Assembly (NCBI GenBank): GCA_014529385.2
Contig: CM043954.1
Span: 97,858,747 to 97,922,746 of the forward strand
Direction of reading: 5' to 3'
Origin: Adiantum capillus-veneris
Lineage: Eukaryota > Streptophyta > Polypodiopsida > Polypodiales > Pteridaceae
DNA length: 64,000 bases
The notes beneath the pieces were generated by a model. It ran no database searches. It saw nothing but the letters and a program-made list of their open reading frames with translations, and was not told where the DNA came from. Made by a program: the position numbers and the translations under genes. Positions 10,699-21,201 of this stretch are shown here, in pieces. Numbering within the stretch: position 1 is the first letter of the stretch; the number at the start of each line of letters is the position of its first letter.

Positions 10699-11241
10699 TG
10701 TTAACCCTCACGGCACACGGACACCCTATGATCTATAAACGTTGTATTATTTAGAGTCAAGTACCGGGCTTGTCGGACCAATAGGAACAGGGTAAGGGTG
10801 ATCGCCGATGACAGGCGCACTCTAACTGGAATATTCAAGGAGTTAGTTGGCTAAGTATGGGCGCCCAAGTGTGAATGGGGTGAGCTCATATAAAAGCCAC
10901 TAAACCTAATTTTTACTCATTCTCTCATTGTGCAATAGAAGCCGCTCTTGCTCCATCTCCACCTTCTCCTTCACCATCTCCTTGTGTGTGTTTGTACGTG
11001 TGAGAGAGAGTGTGTGTGTGATCGAGCGTTGCCGCGGCACGACGGCGGCGAGGCGGTTGAGCGCGGCGTAGCGGCGTCTCCCTCTTTTTCGCGGTGCGGG
11101 AATCCTTCATTCGCAACTACGCAGGAAGGTGAGTGACACACCATTCTTCCTTGTGAGCTTGTCTGTTGTATGACTGTGTGCTAGGAGCCTTTGTGGCTCA
11201 CACACGGCGCGTAGCAAGGCCCTAGACGTGACAACGTGTCA
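10699..11241 (+). repeat. Element A 3' LTR (right end approximate)
   Basis: It starts TGTTAACCC directly after the PPT. A TATA-like CATATAAAAG occurs near 10,886-10,895, followed by about 70-90 bp of CT/GT-rich sequence with GC-rich blocks (11,030-11,100) and a strong 5' splice-site match, AAGGTGAGTG, near 11,127. The end is placed at a CA dinucleotide near 11,241, but no partner LTR confirms it. Confidence 0.6.
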
Positions 11242-13080
11242 ATGGTAACCTAAGAGGTAAATCTTTGGGAAATAGATAGGTGTATTCCATTCGACGTTCT
11301 TTAATTGACTAGCAACATTTTCTTGTTGTGGTGACAAAGAACTAGCAAGAGAGAAAAGAGAAGAAGAAGCATGCAGATTTCAAGAATTATCAACCATAAG
11401 TGGTCATGCCAATAGTTGTTCAAAAATGACACAAAGAGTAACAAAAAAAGAGTTCTTCTATGTCATCATCTGAAGAGAGCTTCATAAGCTTGGCTGGACA
11501 AATAAGTGGTGAGGAAGGCATGTCATTTCCCTCAACACTGCAACACATTCACACCATTGTATTAAACAATTCGACTATTATTCTCATAGCTACGATGTAA
11601 TGATGACCCTTTTAGCACTAATTTGGTAGCGTAACAAGACATAAAAGATTCCTTTCAAGGTTTTGGAAAAAAAAGATCAATACTCCTTGTATATGTGTGA
11701 AGTTTAAAGAATCCTTACATGAGCTTGATATTAAGAACCCACTCTACATGGGAAAAATAAGTAGCATGCATATTGTGTGATTCCTAGGTCATGATAATAT
11801 TCGAAAGCGAATGTAGTGTTGCATTTGACTAAAAACAATATATCTTACGATTAACTCGTGCTACATCACACAATAAATTTTTCATGCAACCAATCTTTTT
11901 TCTTCATCAACTTCAATGGGTTCCTAATGTAAAGTAAGAGGTTTCTATAGCCCCATATGTTTTTGATTGTGCATACAATTAAGTACAAAAAGTTACATTT
12001 TTTGTATCCTGCAGACCTCTCATCAATGTTTACATGACTGCACCTGCATTTACATGTGTACATGCTTTATATCAATACATCTTGGTAAATCATCTCCATA
12101 TTAACACCCACAAAGCATTAGAAAAATCCAACCATGTTTTCTTATGATAATTCTAGACCATTAGAAAGAGAATGTGGTCTAGGAGAGACTCTTTATTTGG
12201 AAGTTTAAAAAAGTCAAACTTTTGGTATTAAGAAAGTAATCAAAGGACAACCTTTGGATTTAAACATGCAAAACAACTAGTTTATTTAAATTCAAAGTTT
12301 CCCCCCAAAATGGAATTTAAATCTAGCGGGGGTAAAACCATATCATGTAGCATATCTATGGAAAGAGCTTAACGTGTAGATTGCAGATATATGATGTCCG
12401 CTCAAGTTGGAGATCATATGTGGGAGTTTTGGAAGGCCAAAAATCATAAAGTTATCCACCTCCTTTTTTGGGAGAAAAGTGCATTCTTTGACCACTCTTA
12501 CACATCTCTTACACACCCACCATTTTTGCACACATGGCATGCACCTATTCATAAAATTGTTAATCACCTCCATAAGCTCATGGCAAATAAAGAGGCCCTC
12601 GTACACCCCATCCTCTTTCTAATGCATTACTAGAAAGCATAAAAATTGTGCAATGAAAAACCTGGCTTCCACATTGTGGCCATCTCAATCTTTTTGAAAA
12701 GTATGTACTTGTAGCCAAAATGGTAGTGTATTTTTAGGATTGGACCTAAGATAAAAATTCACCATGTTCATTGAAGAAAATGAGCAATATTGTTCATAAT
12801 ACATATCTAACTCAAAATGACTCCGATTTTGGTAAAATAGATTATATTTCCTACTTTGTGCTATTGGGGATCTTGGATGTCCCAAAACTCAAGAAAGATG
12901 CAATATATATTGATGAGTTTGTATGCACAATATTTCCTTTCTATTTTATATACATTGCCAAAGAATGATTAAATTATAAAAATTGTCCATAAATCTGCAT
13001 GGCACAATTTTCATAAATATCCCATAACCTCAAATACACAGAGTAGTCATGCATTGCAATCATTAGAATACATTTATAAT
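11242..13080. other. Non-coding, AT-rich; no gene recognised
   Basis: Only short open frames without family resemblance are present. I see no transposon domain, tRNA or long repeat. It may be old, decayed repeat or true intergenic DNA. Confidence 0.5.
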
Positions 13081-13267
13081 GATGAATGCTATTTATGTAG
13101 CACCCTAGGACTCACTAAGAGGTGTTTTAGGGTGGTCTATGGCCAATTAAAGAAAAATGGCTAAAAATAACACACATTTCTTTTGCACAAATTAGGTTGG
13201 AAAATGCTTATAAAAGAATTCTAGGGCTAGAATCCATACCCCAAAAAACTTCCAAGTTTTTTTCAGC

Positions 13268-13740
13268 TCATAATCTCTCTTTGATCTCATTAGCATGCCT
13301 TGCAATAATTCTAGGAAATTTCTTGATTAAGAGGACATAAAAGTGTGATGTTACCAATGGCAAATTGAGACCTTTCACCAACTTGTCCTCAATGAAATTA
13401 TGAGAGGCACTATCATCTACCATGAATCTCACCTTTTGATCTTTGATAGTCCCATGCATTCTCACAAGCTTGTGTGGTCAAAAAGCCAGTTGCCACATAT
13501 AGGCCGTAATACAACACTCATGCTCCACTTTGATATGTGTTACTTCCACCTTAGAACAACAAGATGAGGATTTAAGAGGAAGCATTTGCACCTTTTGTAG
13601 AAGCTTTTCCTTGCTCTAGAGAGTAGATTTTCCCTTAGGACAATCCTTTTTGTAGTGTCCACTTCTCAAGAAATCACAACATAATTTATCCTTCTTTGCC
13701 TTTTCAAAGTCTTTCCTTGACACATGGCCTTGCGGCCCCT
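13268..13740 (-). pseudogene. Remnant B: gypsy zinc knuckle and protease fragment
   Basis: Reading the minus strand from about 13,740: first comes a degenerate zinc knuckle whose second Cys has become Phe (C-C-D-F … GHYKKDCPKG). Then at 13,465-13,268 there is a retropepsin fragment, VRFMVDDSASHNFIEDKLV, where D-S-G-A has become D-D-S-A. The order knuckle then PR fits a gag-pol remnant. The DSASHNF pattern is closer to chromovirus-type proteases than to elements A, E or F, so B is probably a different family from neighbouring C. It is heavily decayed. Confidence 0.6.
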
Positions 13741-13952
13741 TCCTAACTTATGAAAAATTCTAAACTCAAATTTCAAAAAAAAAAACTCCACCTAATTACC
13801 ACACCTTGAATGATCACTTTGTTGATCAAGAAGAGGTGTTCCTATTGATATTGACGTAGAAATGGAATATCTTGCCCAACAAGTAGTTTCTGAACTTTGT
13901 GTTATTGAAAACCCTAGTGCTTCTCACTCTATAGTGGAGTATCCTTGTTAAA

Positions 13953-14519
13953 CTAAACTAAACCACCAACTGGAAAGTAGACTAGATAGTCCATCTTTCC
14001 ATTAGGTTGAGCTAGTATAGATCCCATCACCATTTCAGATAAATCCACATGCACACAAAAAATTACATCCCAATCTAGCTGGCGAAGGACTAGCTTCCTA
14101 TTGATCAGGTCCTTCAAGCATTGGAGACTTTGTTCACATTCTTGGGTCCAAATGACCTTCTTCCCCTTTTGGGTTAACTCATACAAGGGAAGTTCCTTAG
14201 CTACAAACATATGGATGAATCTTTGATAAAAATTCACATATCCTAGAAAAGACCTCAATTCATGTACATTTTTTGAGGCTCTAGCTTGTTGAAGACATTT
14301 AATCTTATCATTAGGCATCTCAATACCATTCCTAGAGACATTATGTCCCATGAGTTGGCCTTTCCATACCATAAATATTAATTTAAATGGGTTCAAGCAA
14401 ATCCTCTTCTCCTTGAATTTCTCAAAATCCATTTCAAGAAAGAGTAGACGCATTTACTCATTAGAGAAGATAGCAAGATCATCCATAAATATTGCCAGGA
14501 GCTGGTGAAAAAGTTCATT
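13953..14519 (-). pseudogene. pol: Element C RT C-terminal part and RNase H start
   Basis: Directly after the MITE the minus strand reads EIFNELFHQLLAIFMDDLAI, with the catalytic M-D-D. It continues NPFKLIFMVWKGQLMGH, RSFLGYVNFYQRFI (thumb), and HVDLSEMVMGSILAQPNGK, an RNase H start in which the catalytic Asp is kept. One stop follows FSNE. The sequence ends near 13,953 without the rest of RNase H or integrase. Confidence 0.8.
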
Positions 14520-14529
14520 GAATATTTCC
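14520..14529 (+). repeat. Left target-site duplication of the MITE
   Basis: GAATATTTCC here is repeated exactly at 14,775-14,784 on the other side of the insertion. Keeping one copy makes the RT reading continuous. Confidence 0.85.
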
Positions 14530-14774
14530 TTGGGGGGTGCACTACGTAATCATGTTAATGTATAACGTGAGTTCGAAAGGAGGGGTTTTAAAATACAAAA
14601 AATTTAGGCAATTTAATAGAGATACATTAAAATAAGGGGTTTTTATATTCAATTTTGGAAAAATTTCCTTAAATAAGGGGTCATTTTATTCATTCAGACA
14701 TGTTAAAAGAGGGGTTTTTTAATACCCCACGAATGTACGTTATATAGGGGGGTACTGAACAGTGAACCCCCCGA
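14530..14774 (+). mobile_element. 245-bp MITE-like DNA transposon inserted in element C RT
   Basis: The ends form an imperfect terminal inverted repeat: TTGGGGGGTGCACT at the left and, on the opposite strand, TCGGGGGGTTCACT at the right (12 of 14 match). A 10-bp duplication of GAATATTTCC flanks it, a length typical of Mutator-like elements. The interior is AT-rich with four spaced copies of an AGGGGT(T)TTTA-like motif (about 14,581, 14,635, 14,677, 14,712) and has no coding capacity. Assignment to Mutator-like elements is by duplication length only. Confidence 0.8.
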
Positions 14775-14784
14775 GAATATTTCC
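14775..14784 (+). repeat. Right target-site duplication of the MITE
   Basis: This is the second exact copy of GAATATTTCC. On the minus strand it encodes M-E-I-F of the RT, and the same codons recur on the other side of the insertion. Confidence 0.85.
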
Positions 14785-15523
14785 ATCTTACACATCTAAA
14801 AGGTGGCTAGAGCATTACAAAGTTCAAATGGCATGATTAAGCATATGAACACTCCCCATTCCGTGCTAAAATTTATTTTGGCTCTATCTTTTGGTGCAAT
14901 TTTTAGTTGATTGTAGCCACTATAGCCACCCATAAAACTATACATCTTGTGGCTAGCAATTTTTGCGAGAAACATATTTATAAAATGGGAGCAAAAATGG
15001 GTCTTTAATAGTCTAAGCATCAAGATTTCTATAATCCACACATACTCTTAACTTCCCATTTTTCTTAGGAACCAATATAGTTAGGAATAACAACTCACTG
15101 CTTGCAACCTTTGTGTGATGAGATTGTCAGTCTCCTACTTGACCTTCTTAGCATAGTTAGGGTTCACTTTGTATCTCTGTAGTCTCATTGATCTCGCATT
15201 TGGTTTTAGTGGTATCCTATGCTGACACACTTTAGGATCAACACCTTTCAAGTCAGTGTGTTCCCATGAAAATACATGTATTTTTCAAATAAAGCTCTGG
15301 CCTTTTCCTTAATCTTTGGCTTTAGATGCTTCCCGATCTTAACCATTTTAGGGTTCTCATCTGTGCCAATGTTCCATTCTTCTACCTCTTGATCATCAAG
15401 GAGCATCCAATTTGAACCTCCTCCCTTTTGTTTCACTAGTGATTCTGCTTTTTTCTTTTCTATACAAATTCTAGCTAGATATTCATTGAGTGAGTCAACT
15501 AGCTCGATAAGTCCAAGCTCCAT
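14785..15523 (-). pseudogene. pol: Element C linker and RT N-terminal part
   Basis: The 15,523-15,248 stretch is an open linker (ELVDSLNEYLARICIEKKK … KARALFEKY) of the kind that precedes gypsy RT. It is followed by decayed fingers, then YSFMGGYSGYNQLKIAPKD (the catalytic Asp of FLDGYSGY has become Gly) and MPFELCNALATF. A stop follows where QR is expected, shortly before the MITE. The change at the first catalytic Asp means this RT copy is dead even apart from the insertion. Confidence 0.78.
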
Positions 15524-15899
15524 CTTTGTTCTTTTAGAAGCTTGATCTAAAATCTTTGTATTTGTCTAAGTTGTCTAAAATCAAAATTCTCTTGATTTGA
15601 CAGTTATGATGTGTGCCCATCTAGCTAAATTGTCCTTTCGCTAGTGTTTCACTCCGTGAGCTGATCTAGGTACTACTTTCTCTGCCTATCAGCCTACTCT
15701 TTGTCCATTAGAACAACAGTCAGGTTTATCTCTATGAGTGGAAAGATATTCATTGAGGCTAACATCCTCTCAATTTTATCTGCTTCATATTTATTACAAA
15801 TCTCCTTTGGTCTTAAAGCCTTTTTCTAAATTCTTGTATTTTTGTGTCTTAATCTAAATTCTCTTGGTAACCCCCTGAATGGTTACTCTCTGATAGGCA
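15524..15899 (-). other. Element C spacer between protease and RT, decayed
   Basis: No intact frame is present. The position between recognised PR and RT and the polar composition suggest remnant linker sequence. Confidence 0.4.
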
Positions 15900-16190
15900 T
15901 AGTTGTGTATAGCCCCTGCAGCTCTGAGTCATGGTCTACCCAACGACATTCCATACGCTCCCTATACATCCAAGACTAAGAAGCTGGTTTTGATTTTTTC
16001 TTTACCCACTTTGATTTACATATTCTCAATATACCATGTGGACTTGACTACCCTATGGTCAGCCATCCTAACCCTAAATGGTGTTGGTTTTAGGTCCTAA
16101 ATTCCTAGTTTTTGGCTCAAATGTTTCCCAAGAAAATTGACTCAACTCCCCCATCTAGCATTGCTCTAGAAAATGGTTCCCATTTTCTTT
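15900..16190 (-). pseudogene. Element C retropepsin, decayed
   Basis: On the minus strand a protease is readable across frame breaks. AMLDGGVESIFLG has the active site as D-G-G (codons 16,155-16,147). Then come KPTPFRVRMADHRVV, WYIEN and YGMSLGRP, the ILGRP equivalent. Several stops interrupt it. The D-G-G site matches elements A and F and differs from the D-S-G of element E. Confidence 0.65.
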
Positions 16191-17043
16191 TGAGTTTGTA
16201 ATCTACTTGAATTATTGGAACCTCATCATCCCTTATGGATGCCAAGCTCACTTTTCTTGCTTCATCTTTTGTCTACTGACCTTTCAGATTCTGGTAATGT
16301 GTGTTTGATGTATCCAGTTCTACTAAAAACTTTTGGATTCTCTCATAGACCTTAACATATATCTTGTCTTGTTCATTACCAAAACTACAATCTAAATTGG
16401 AGGATCTTTCCTCCACTTGGCTATCTTCACAATTTCATTGAGCAGACTTTCCTTGTCTGGTAGCCGGCTAATCTTCTGATGCACTCTCTGACTGATCCTT
16501 CACCAATGTAGTACCTCCAACATTGGTCAAGTATGATATGACTTGCCTTACCTTTTCAACTAGGATCTAAACTGTAGCTATCAGGGACTCATCCAATCTA
16601 AATATTGTTTTCTCCTCACCAAATTGCTTGAGTTGCCTCTCTTCTTGAGAACTTGAAGGTTGAGGCTATAGTTTTTGAATTATCTGAGCATCTAAACACT
16701 CTGGCTATTCTAGCATCTTCTTTGCTAGGTTCTCTATAATCTTGGCTACCAACTCTTGTTGTTCTTGCCATTCATCAACTACTTTCCCTTTTCCTTTTAC
16801 CTTCCATGTCTCTCTCTATTGCTCCGACTTGTTGGTTTCAATAGTTTTATTCTTCTTGGGTTCTCTTGAAATCTCTTCAATTACTACACCTCTGCTTCTG
16901 GTCACTACCTTCACTAGCATTGGTCTAGGTGCTTTCTATTCAGATCCCTTTGGCAGTCTCTAGGCCCTGAGCTGCAAAGTGTCCATATCTGCCACACGTA
17001 TAGCAATTAAACTCCTTTTTCCAAATTCATCCCTTCCTCTATC
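16191..17043 (-). other. Element C gag-to-protease spacer, decayed
   Basis: Multiple stops in all minus-strand frames. Charged, low-complexity fragments fit the linker between nucleocapsid and protease. No separate gene is seen. Confidence 0.4.
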
Positions 17044-18000
17044 TCAGATAGTACCCCCTTGGTATCTGCCTCTAACATCACTAGTACTTATACTGGTCTC
17101 ATTCTCTTTGGAGCCACTTGCCAAATTTTCTTTCATTGCTTCTAGATTTGTCATCAATGCAATCATACATAAGTGTTTCCCTTTCTTAAAATGATAAATT
17201 CTTATCCCATAATTGCTCCATACATGCCCATAAGCTTTACAGTATGTGCACGGGGAACATTCATTTGAATTGTGATCTCTACTACACTTTGAACACCAAG
17301 TTTGGATCTTTTCTAATGAAGATCTGCTTTTGGTCATCTTAGATATCTATTTTGACATTTCTTTAGCTTCTTGGTCAACGAGCCTTTCTTCTTGCTCTTA
17401 TATTTTTCATGTGAGTCACTATCAAATGAGCTAGAAGTTGTAGTAGAATTTGAAGCTTCAGTCAATGTCTCACTATAGCTACAATATCTTCTCTTGTAGC
17501 TCTTTTCCCTTTTAGTTTGCTATTCCAATTACAATGCTCTCTAAACTAGATCATTGAATTTATTTGTAGGAGTTGGAACCTCTTATTCCATTAGCTTCTT
17601 GATTCTAAAACCATTCAAGAACCAATCCCTCATTAACTTTTTTGATGGAGGTCCTTGCAATTGTCTGGTCAGTTCCTTGATTTTCTAAATATATCTTTTG
17701 ATTGACAATTTGCCTTGATTTATCTTGTCTAAATCGCACAAAATGACTTCAACCCCCCTGTTATTTGAGTAATCCAATGAAAATGCTTTAATCAAATAAT
17801 TATACAATTTGAACTATCATAATAGCACTTTTTAGCTGCCTTCTTTAGTGTTTGAGAAAAATACTCTCCCCATCATCCACATCTATATCCTTCATCTCAT
17901 CGTGCTATTCAAAAGCCTATATGTGCACAACTGGGTCATTATTCTTTCCCCCTTTGAAGAATGGAAATGATTTATTCATGTCAAATAGTGCTAGAGTTCA
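17044..18000 (-). pseudogene. gag: Element C gag with zinc-knuckle region
   Basis: The 17,337-17,044 frame carries WCSKCSRDHNSNECSPCTYC followed by KAYGHVWSNYG. This is one CX2CX4HX4C-like knuckle and a second with its last Cys lost. Upstream on the minus strand (about 18,000-17,400), fragments such as DIDVDDGESIFLKH resemble a decayed capsid region. Stops are frequent. Confidence 0.6.
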
Positions 18001-18770
18001 GTTCCCCATCCGGTGGTAGCTCCAGAGCTCCAGTATCTCTCATGTAGCAGAATAGGGAGTGGGGGTTGTTTTGTGGCTATGCCTGCCTGTACTTGAGGTA
18101 GACATACCTAATCATGATGGTTCACTTCATTATGTTGTTCACCCAGTAGGCTAGCATGAGGTGAGGCCCGCATTCCTAGGTTTACCTGGGGTTAGAGTCT
18201 CTAGCTCTCTGCAAAACAACTACTAAATATGTGTCCCAGGTGACTTTTAGTGATTTTATATATTTATTAGTATTTTCCCCAGCTATTAGGATCATGGGGT
18301 TTTCTACCAATACGTAGGTGCAATTTCCCAATTGCCTTATATAGGTAGCCCCTCCACTTGTATTATTGGCATGTTGATTAGTGCAGAGATCTGGAGTGTC
18401 TGGGCACACTCTCAGGACACTCTCTCTGTAACATTTTTTGTTTGCTAGCATTTTATGTACACAAAAACCAACCTCTCTTTAGAGTTTTCTCTCTCCATAG
18501 TGATCTCTCTCTCTCTGGTGTTTTTTCCTTGGAATCTTATCTCCTTTTTCTAGTGCTTCCCCTCCACATCATGTGGACACCCTCTTCGATGTTCCATTGT
18601 TTGTGGTGTGTTCTCATGCCCGTTCAGTGGGTGTAACTCGCTAGGACCTCAATGCTGAGGAGATCCATCATCATAGATACAAGATCTATTGGCTACTCAA
18701 TAGAGAGAGGTTTTTGATCACGGTTGTAGACAAGTTCATCACTTGATTCACCTTTTTGTTGCACCTTTGA
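18001..18770. other. No gene recognised; possible LTR of the following copia element
   Basis: CT-rich stretches (18,480-18,560) and the PBS-like site at 18,773 suggest that part of this interval is the 5' LTR of copia remnant K1. I could not fix either LTR end and found no second copy. Confidence 0.35.
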
Positions 18771-18772
18771 TA

Positions 18773-18784
18773 TAGTATCAAAGC
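18773..18784 (+). promoter_or_regulatory. Decayed copia primer-binding site (tRNA-iMet type)
   Basis: TAGTATCAAAGC differs at two bases from the standard TGGTATCAGAGC. It lies upstream of copia gag and protease fragments on the same strand. Confidence 0.5.
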
Positions 18785-19109
18785 CGCCATGACGTGCTCT
18801 TGAATTGGAAATTTGTGCAAGTTTGTGGTACTGATTTTCGTGATGAAAAGAGACGATTTCCTTTTTTTTCATTTTTTACTCTTTTGGGGCTAATTTACAG
18901 ATTCTATATTCTACCTTGACCTAGTCTTATCACATGCCTAAATTCTCCAACACCATGTGGAGGAGTGATGATTCTGAAACCAATTCAACCCGTGATGATG
19001 AAGTACATCATGAGGAGGAGATTGGTGGCGATGAGACCACCGTCAATGAAGAATGGGGAGATTGGTCCTAGTTTTATTTTGGCATAGGTGCTCAACAAAT
19101 CAAGATACC

Positions 19110-19620
19110 TACACTCCCTATCTTTCCTTCGATTTGGTAATTGAATGATGACAACTATGCCATTTGGAAAGCTACCGTGATGTTGGTCTTTGAGTCTTAC
19201 GATCTTGCAGGTTTTGTCTCGAGAAACTTTCAACAGCCATAGGACTCGGCAAGAGGGAAGTTATGGGAGCATGCCAATGCTCCAATTTGGTCTTTCATTA
19301 TCCTTAACAGTGTACTCCAACTTCTATTCTTCCTTGATTATGAGTGACCGACTGAATACTATCTCCTGGGATGAGATTGTTCCAACGGTATTGGACCAGG
19401 AGAAACGATTCAATATGGGGAATAATTCGGGCTCCCACCGGTTCTTCCAACAAAAACAAGAAGCAAAAGGGTAAGAAGAAAAGCAACAACACCAAGGAAA
19501 AGAAGAATGATGTAAAGCATGAAGCCTTGAAGGCAGAATGACATTGCAACGGTTGTGGTGAGAAGGGCCATTCTTGGAGGAAGTGCTCAAAGTGTCTTCA
19601 AATTCATCTACGATAGTGGT
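19110..19620 (+). pseudogene. gag: K1 copia gag fragments and zinc knuckle
   Basis: LNDDNYAIWKATVMLVF matches the start of copia Gag (the tryptophan-containing N-terminal motif). After frame changes a Lys-rich stretch leads to CNGCGEKGHSWRKC, a full CX2CX4HX4C knuckle at about 19,548-19,589. Stops and frame shifts separate the pieces. Confidence 0.7.
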
Positions 19621-19759
19621 GCAATCACTGGCCTCTGTTCATTTGGAGATTCTCCCCACAAAATACTCTCCGAGGACATCGGAGGTTGAGTTGACTCATA
19701 CAAAATGAGATGATCATGATTGTATTCTTAATAGTGATGATTCATGGGGTCTTGCACGT

Positions 19760-20118
19760 CAAGATGATGTGATTGGATTCTTGATAGTGGTACTTCACAT
19801 CACATGACACCTTCAAAGAATCTTTTGTCTAACATGAAACAACACTATGGTACCATCTTCATTGGCAACTAATATGAGATTCCTATTCACAACGAGGGAT
19901 CCTTGGAGCTCATTCTTGATGGCAGAGGGGGTATGCATACCTCCAAGGTACTTTACGCTCCAAAGTTGGGATTTCATCTTATGTCTATGCACGAGGTGTG
20001 CAAGCTTGGCATGGAGGTGATCTTCATAGAGGATGCAATATGTGTTGAAGATAAAAAATTCAACAAAGAGGTCACACACGACAAGATTATACCTTTAGAG
20101 GGGGCTTCCGTTCCCTAG
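19760..20118 (+). pseudogene. pol: K1 copia protease
   Basis: WILDSGTSHHMTPSKNLL is the copia protease active site (D-S-G-T-S-H-H-M). It is followed by LILDGRGGMHTSKVLYAPKL and HLMSMHEVCKLGMEVIF, the conserved GxxxVLYxPxLxxNLLS-like region. A stop at about 19,870 breaks the frame. Copia order puts protease before integrase, but no integrase follows. Confidence 0.8.
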
Positions 20119-20559
20119 TCTTTCATGACAACCACCGACTTGCCGATACTTTGAGACCTTGACTTTGATTTTCCTCTCGATGAACACTATTCTCCCACCC
20201 TTGTCCCTCAGGCTTTGAAGGAGATTGCACCCATTCTCGATGATGCAGATGACCGTGGTTCTAATCCTAGTGCAGAGTTAGAACTAGATATACCAATAGC
20301 TTGTCCCACAGGGAGAGAGTTAGACAAGTTGCCAAAGTGGAAATTGGAGACTTTGCAAGATTTAGCAACTTTTGATTCTCCACTCGATTGGTATGATGCC
20401 AATATACAAGAAAATATTAGTGACTGTGTGTTGTTTAAGTGGATGGGACTTTGTTACAGATGAGCTATCTTTTAATGTCTATAGTAATCAATGATAGAGA
20501 TCCTCTTACAATTGAGGAGACACATTCACAACCAAAGTGAAAGTTGGCTTTTTAGAAAG
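20119..20559 (+). other. K1 interval where integrase is missing
   Basis: It contains a short open acidic stretch (EIAPILDDADDRGSNPSAEL) of the kind found just before copia RT. The HHCC and DDE integrase motifs are absent, consistent with an internal deletion. Confidence 0.5.
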
Positions 20560-21201
20560 AACTTGTTTCCATCAAGAAGAACAACACTTAGGTGTTGGTT
20601 CCACAACCCGCCAAGCAAAAAAGTGATTAGTGTCAAATGGGTCTACACGACCAAGTATAAATTTGATGGTTCTTTAGACAAGAATAATGCAAGACTAGTT
20701 GTGTCAAACGCTGTTCTTAGAAACCCAATGTAGACTACAAGGAGACCTTTGCAGTGAATTCAAGGATGACCACCATTCCGATGGTTTTTTCCCTTGTTGC
20801 ATTTTTTGGGTGGTCAATTTTTTTGATGGATGTTGTTTCAGGTTTCCTCAATGGTGATCTAGAGGAGGTGGTGTATGTGGAGCAACAGGGTTCAAGGATC
20901 TAGACTTTGTAGACAATGTTTGAAAGGCTCTCTAGGCCTTAAAGCAATCCCTTTGAGCATGGTACCAAAAGATAGACTCTTTCTTCCTACAACAGTACTT
21001 TTGACGATCTTCTATAGACCTAGTCTTATAATTTACCATGAGGGAGGATCATTGACACTTGTTATCCTCTACATGGATGATCTTGTGATTAGAAGTAGCC
21101 ATGTTGAGCGCATTTGCATTACTATGGAGACCTTGGCTAATGATTTTGAGATGACAGATCTTGGCTTGCTTCATCACTTTCTTGGACTGGAGGTATGGTA
21201 G
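20560..21201 (+). pseudogene. pol: K1 copia reverse transcriptase, broken
   Basis: Readable pieces: KWVYTTKYKFDGSLDKNNAR (fingers, normally KWVFKxKxxxDGxxxKxKAR), FAVNSRMTTIPMVFSL, MDVVSGFLNGDLEEVVYVEQ (catalytic Asp kept), and LYMDDLVIRSS with the YMDD-type pair at about 21,072-21,083. ETLANDFEMTDLGLLHHFLG ends it. At least three frame changes and several stops separate these parts. RNase H is not seen. Confidence 0.8.

Larger units (their letters stand above)
1..11241 (+). mobile_element. Element A: Ty3/gypsy retrotransposon (Athila/Tat-like), 5' end outside window
   Basis: Domain order on the plus strand is gag, zinc knuckles, PR1, RT, RNase H, integrase, a second protease-like module, an accessory ORF, a long 3' non-coding part, a polypurine tract and an LTR starting TGTTAACC at 10,699. 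The 5' LTR and primer-binding site lie left of the window. There is no chromodomain after integrase and no second RNase H. The right end is uncertain: the LTR seems to close near 11,241 (…GTGTCA), but no second LTR is available to define it. Lineage placement rests on my reading of RT and integrase motifs. Confidence 0.85.
13953..18000 (-). mobile_element. Element C: decayed minus-strand Ty3/gypsy element
   Basis: Reading right to left: gag fragments (about 18.0-17.04 kb), protease (16.19-15.90 kb), linker and RT (15.52-13.95 kb). No LTRs, RNase H C-terminus or integrase were recognised, so the 3' end is missing or unrecognisable. Many stops and frameshifts show it is old. Its RT is interrupted by a MITE-like insertion (14,530-14,774). 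Confidence 0.75.
18970..21201 (+). mobile_element. Element K1: decayed Ty1/copia retrotransposon lacking integrase
   Basis: Gag, zinc knuckle, protease and RT fragments follow in copia order on the plus strand, all broken. Between protease (ends about 20,118) and RT (from about 20,560) there are only some 440 bp, where a copia integrase of over 1 kb belongs. No 3' LTR was recognised. Confidence 0.75.
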
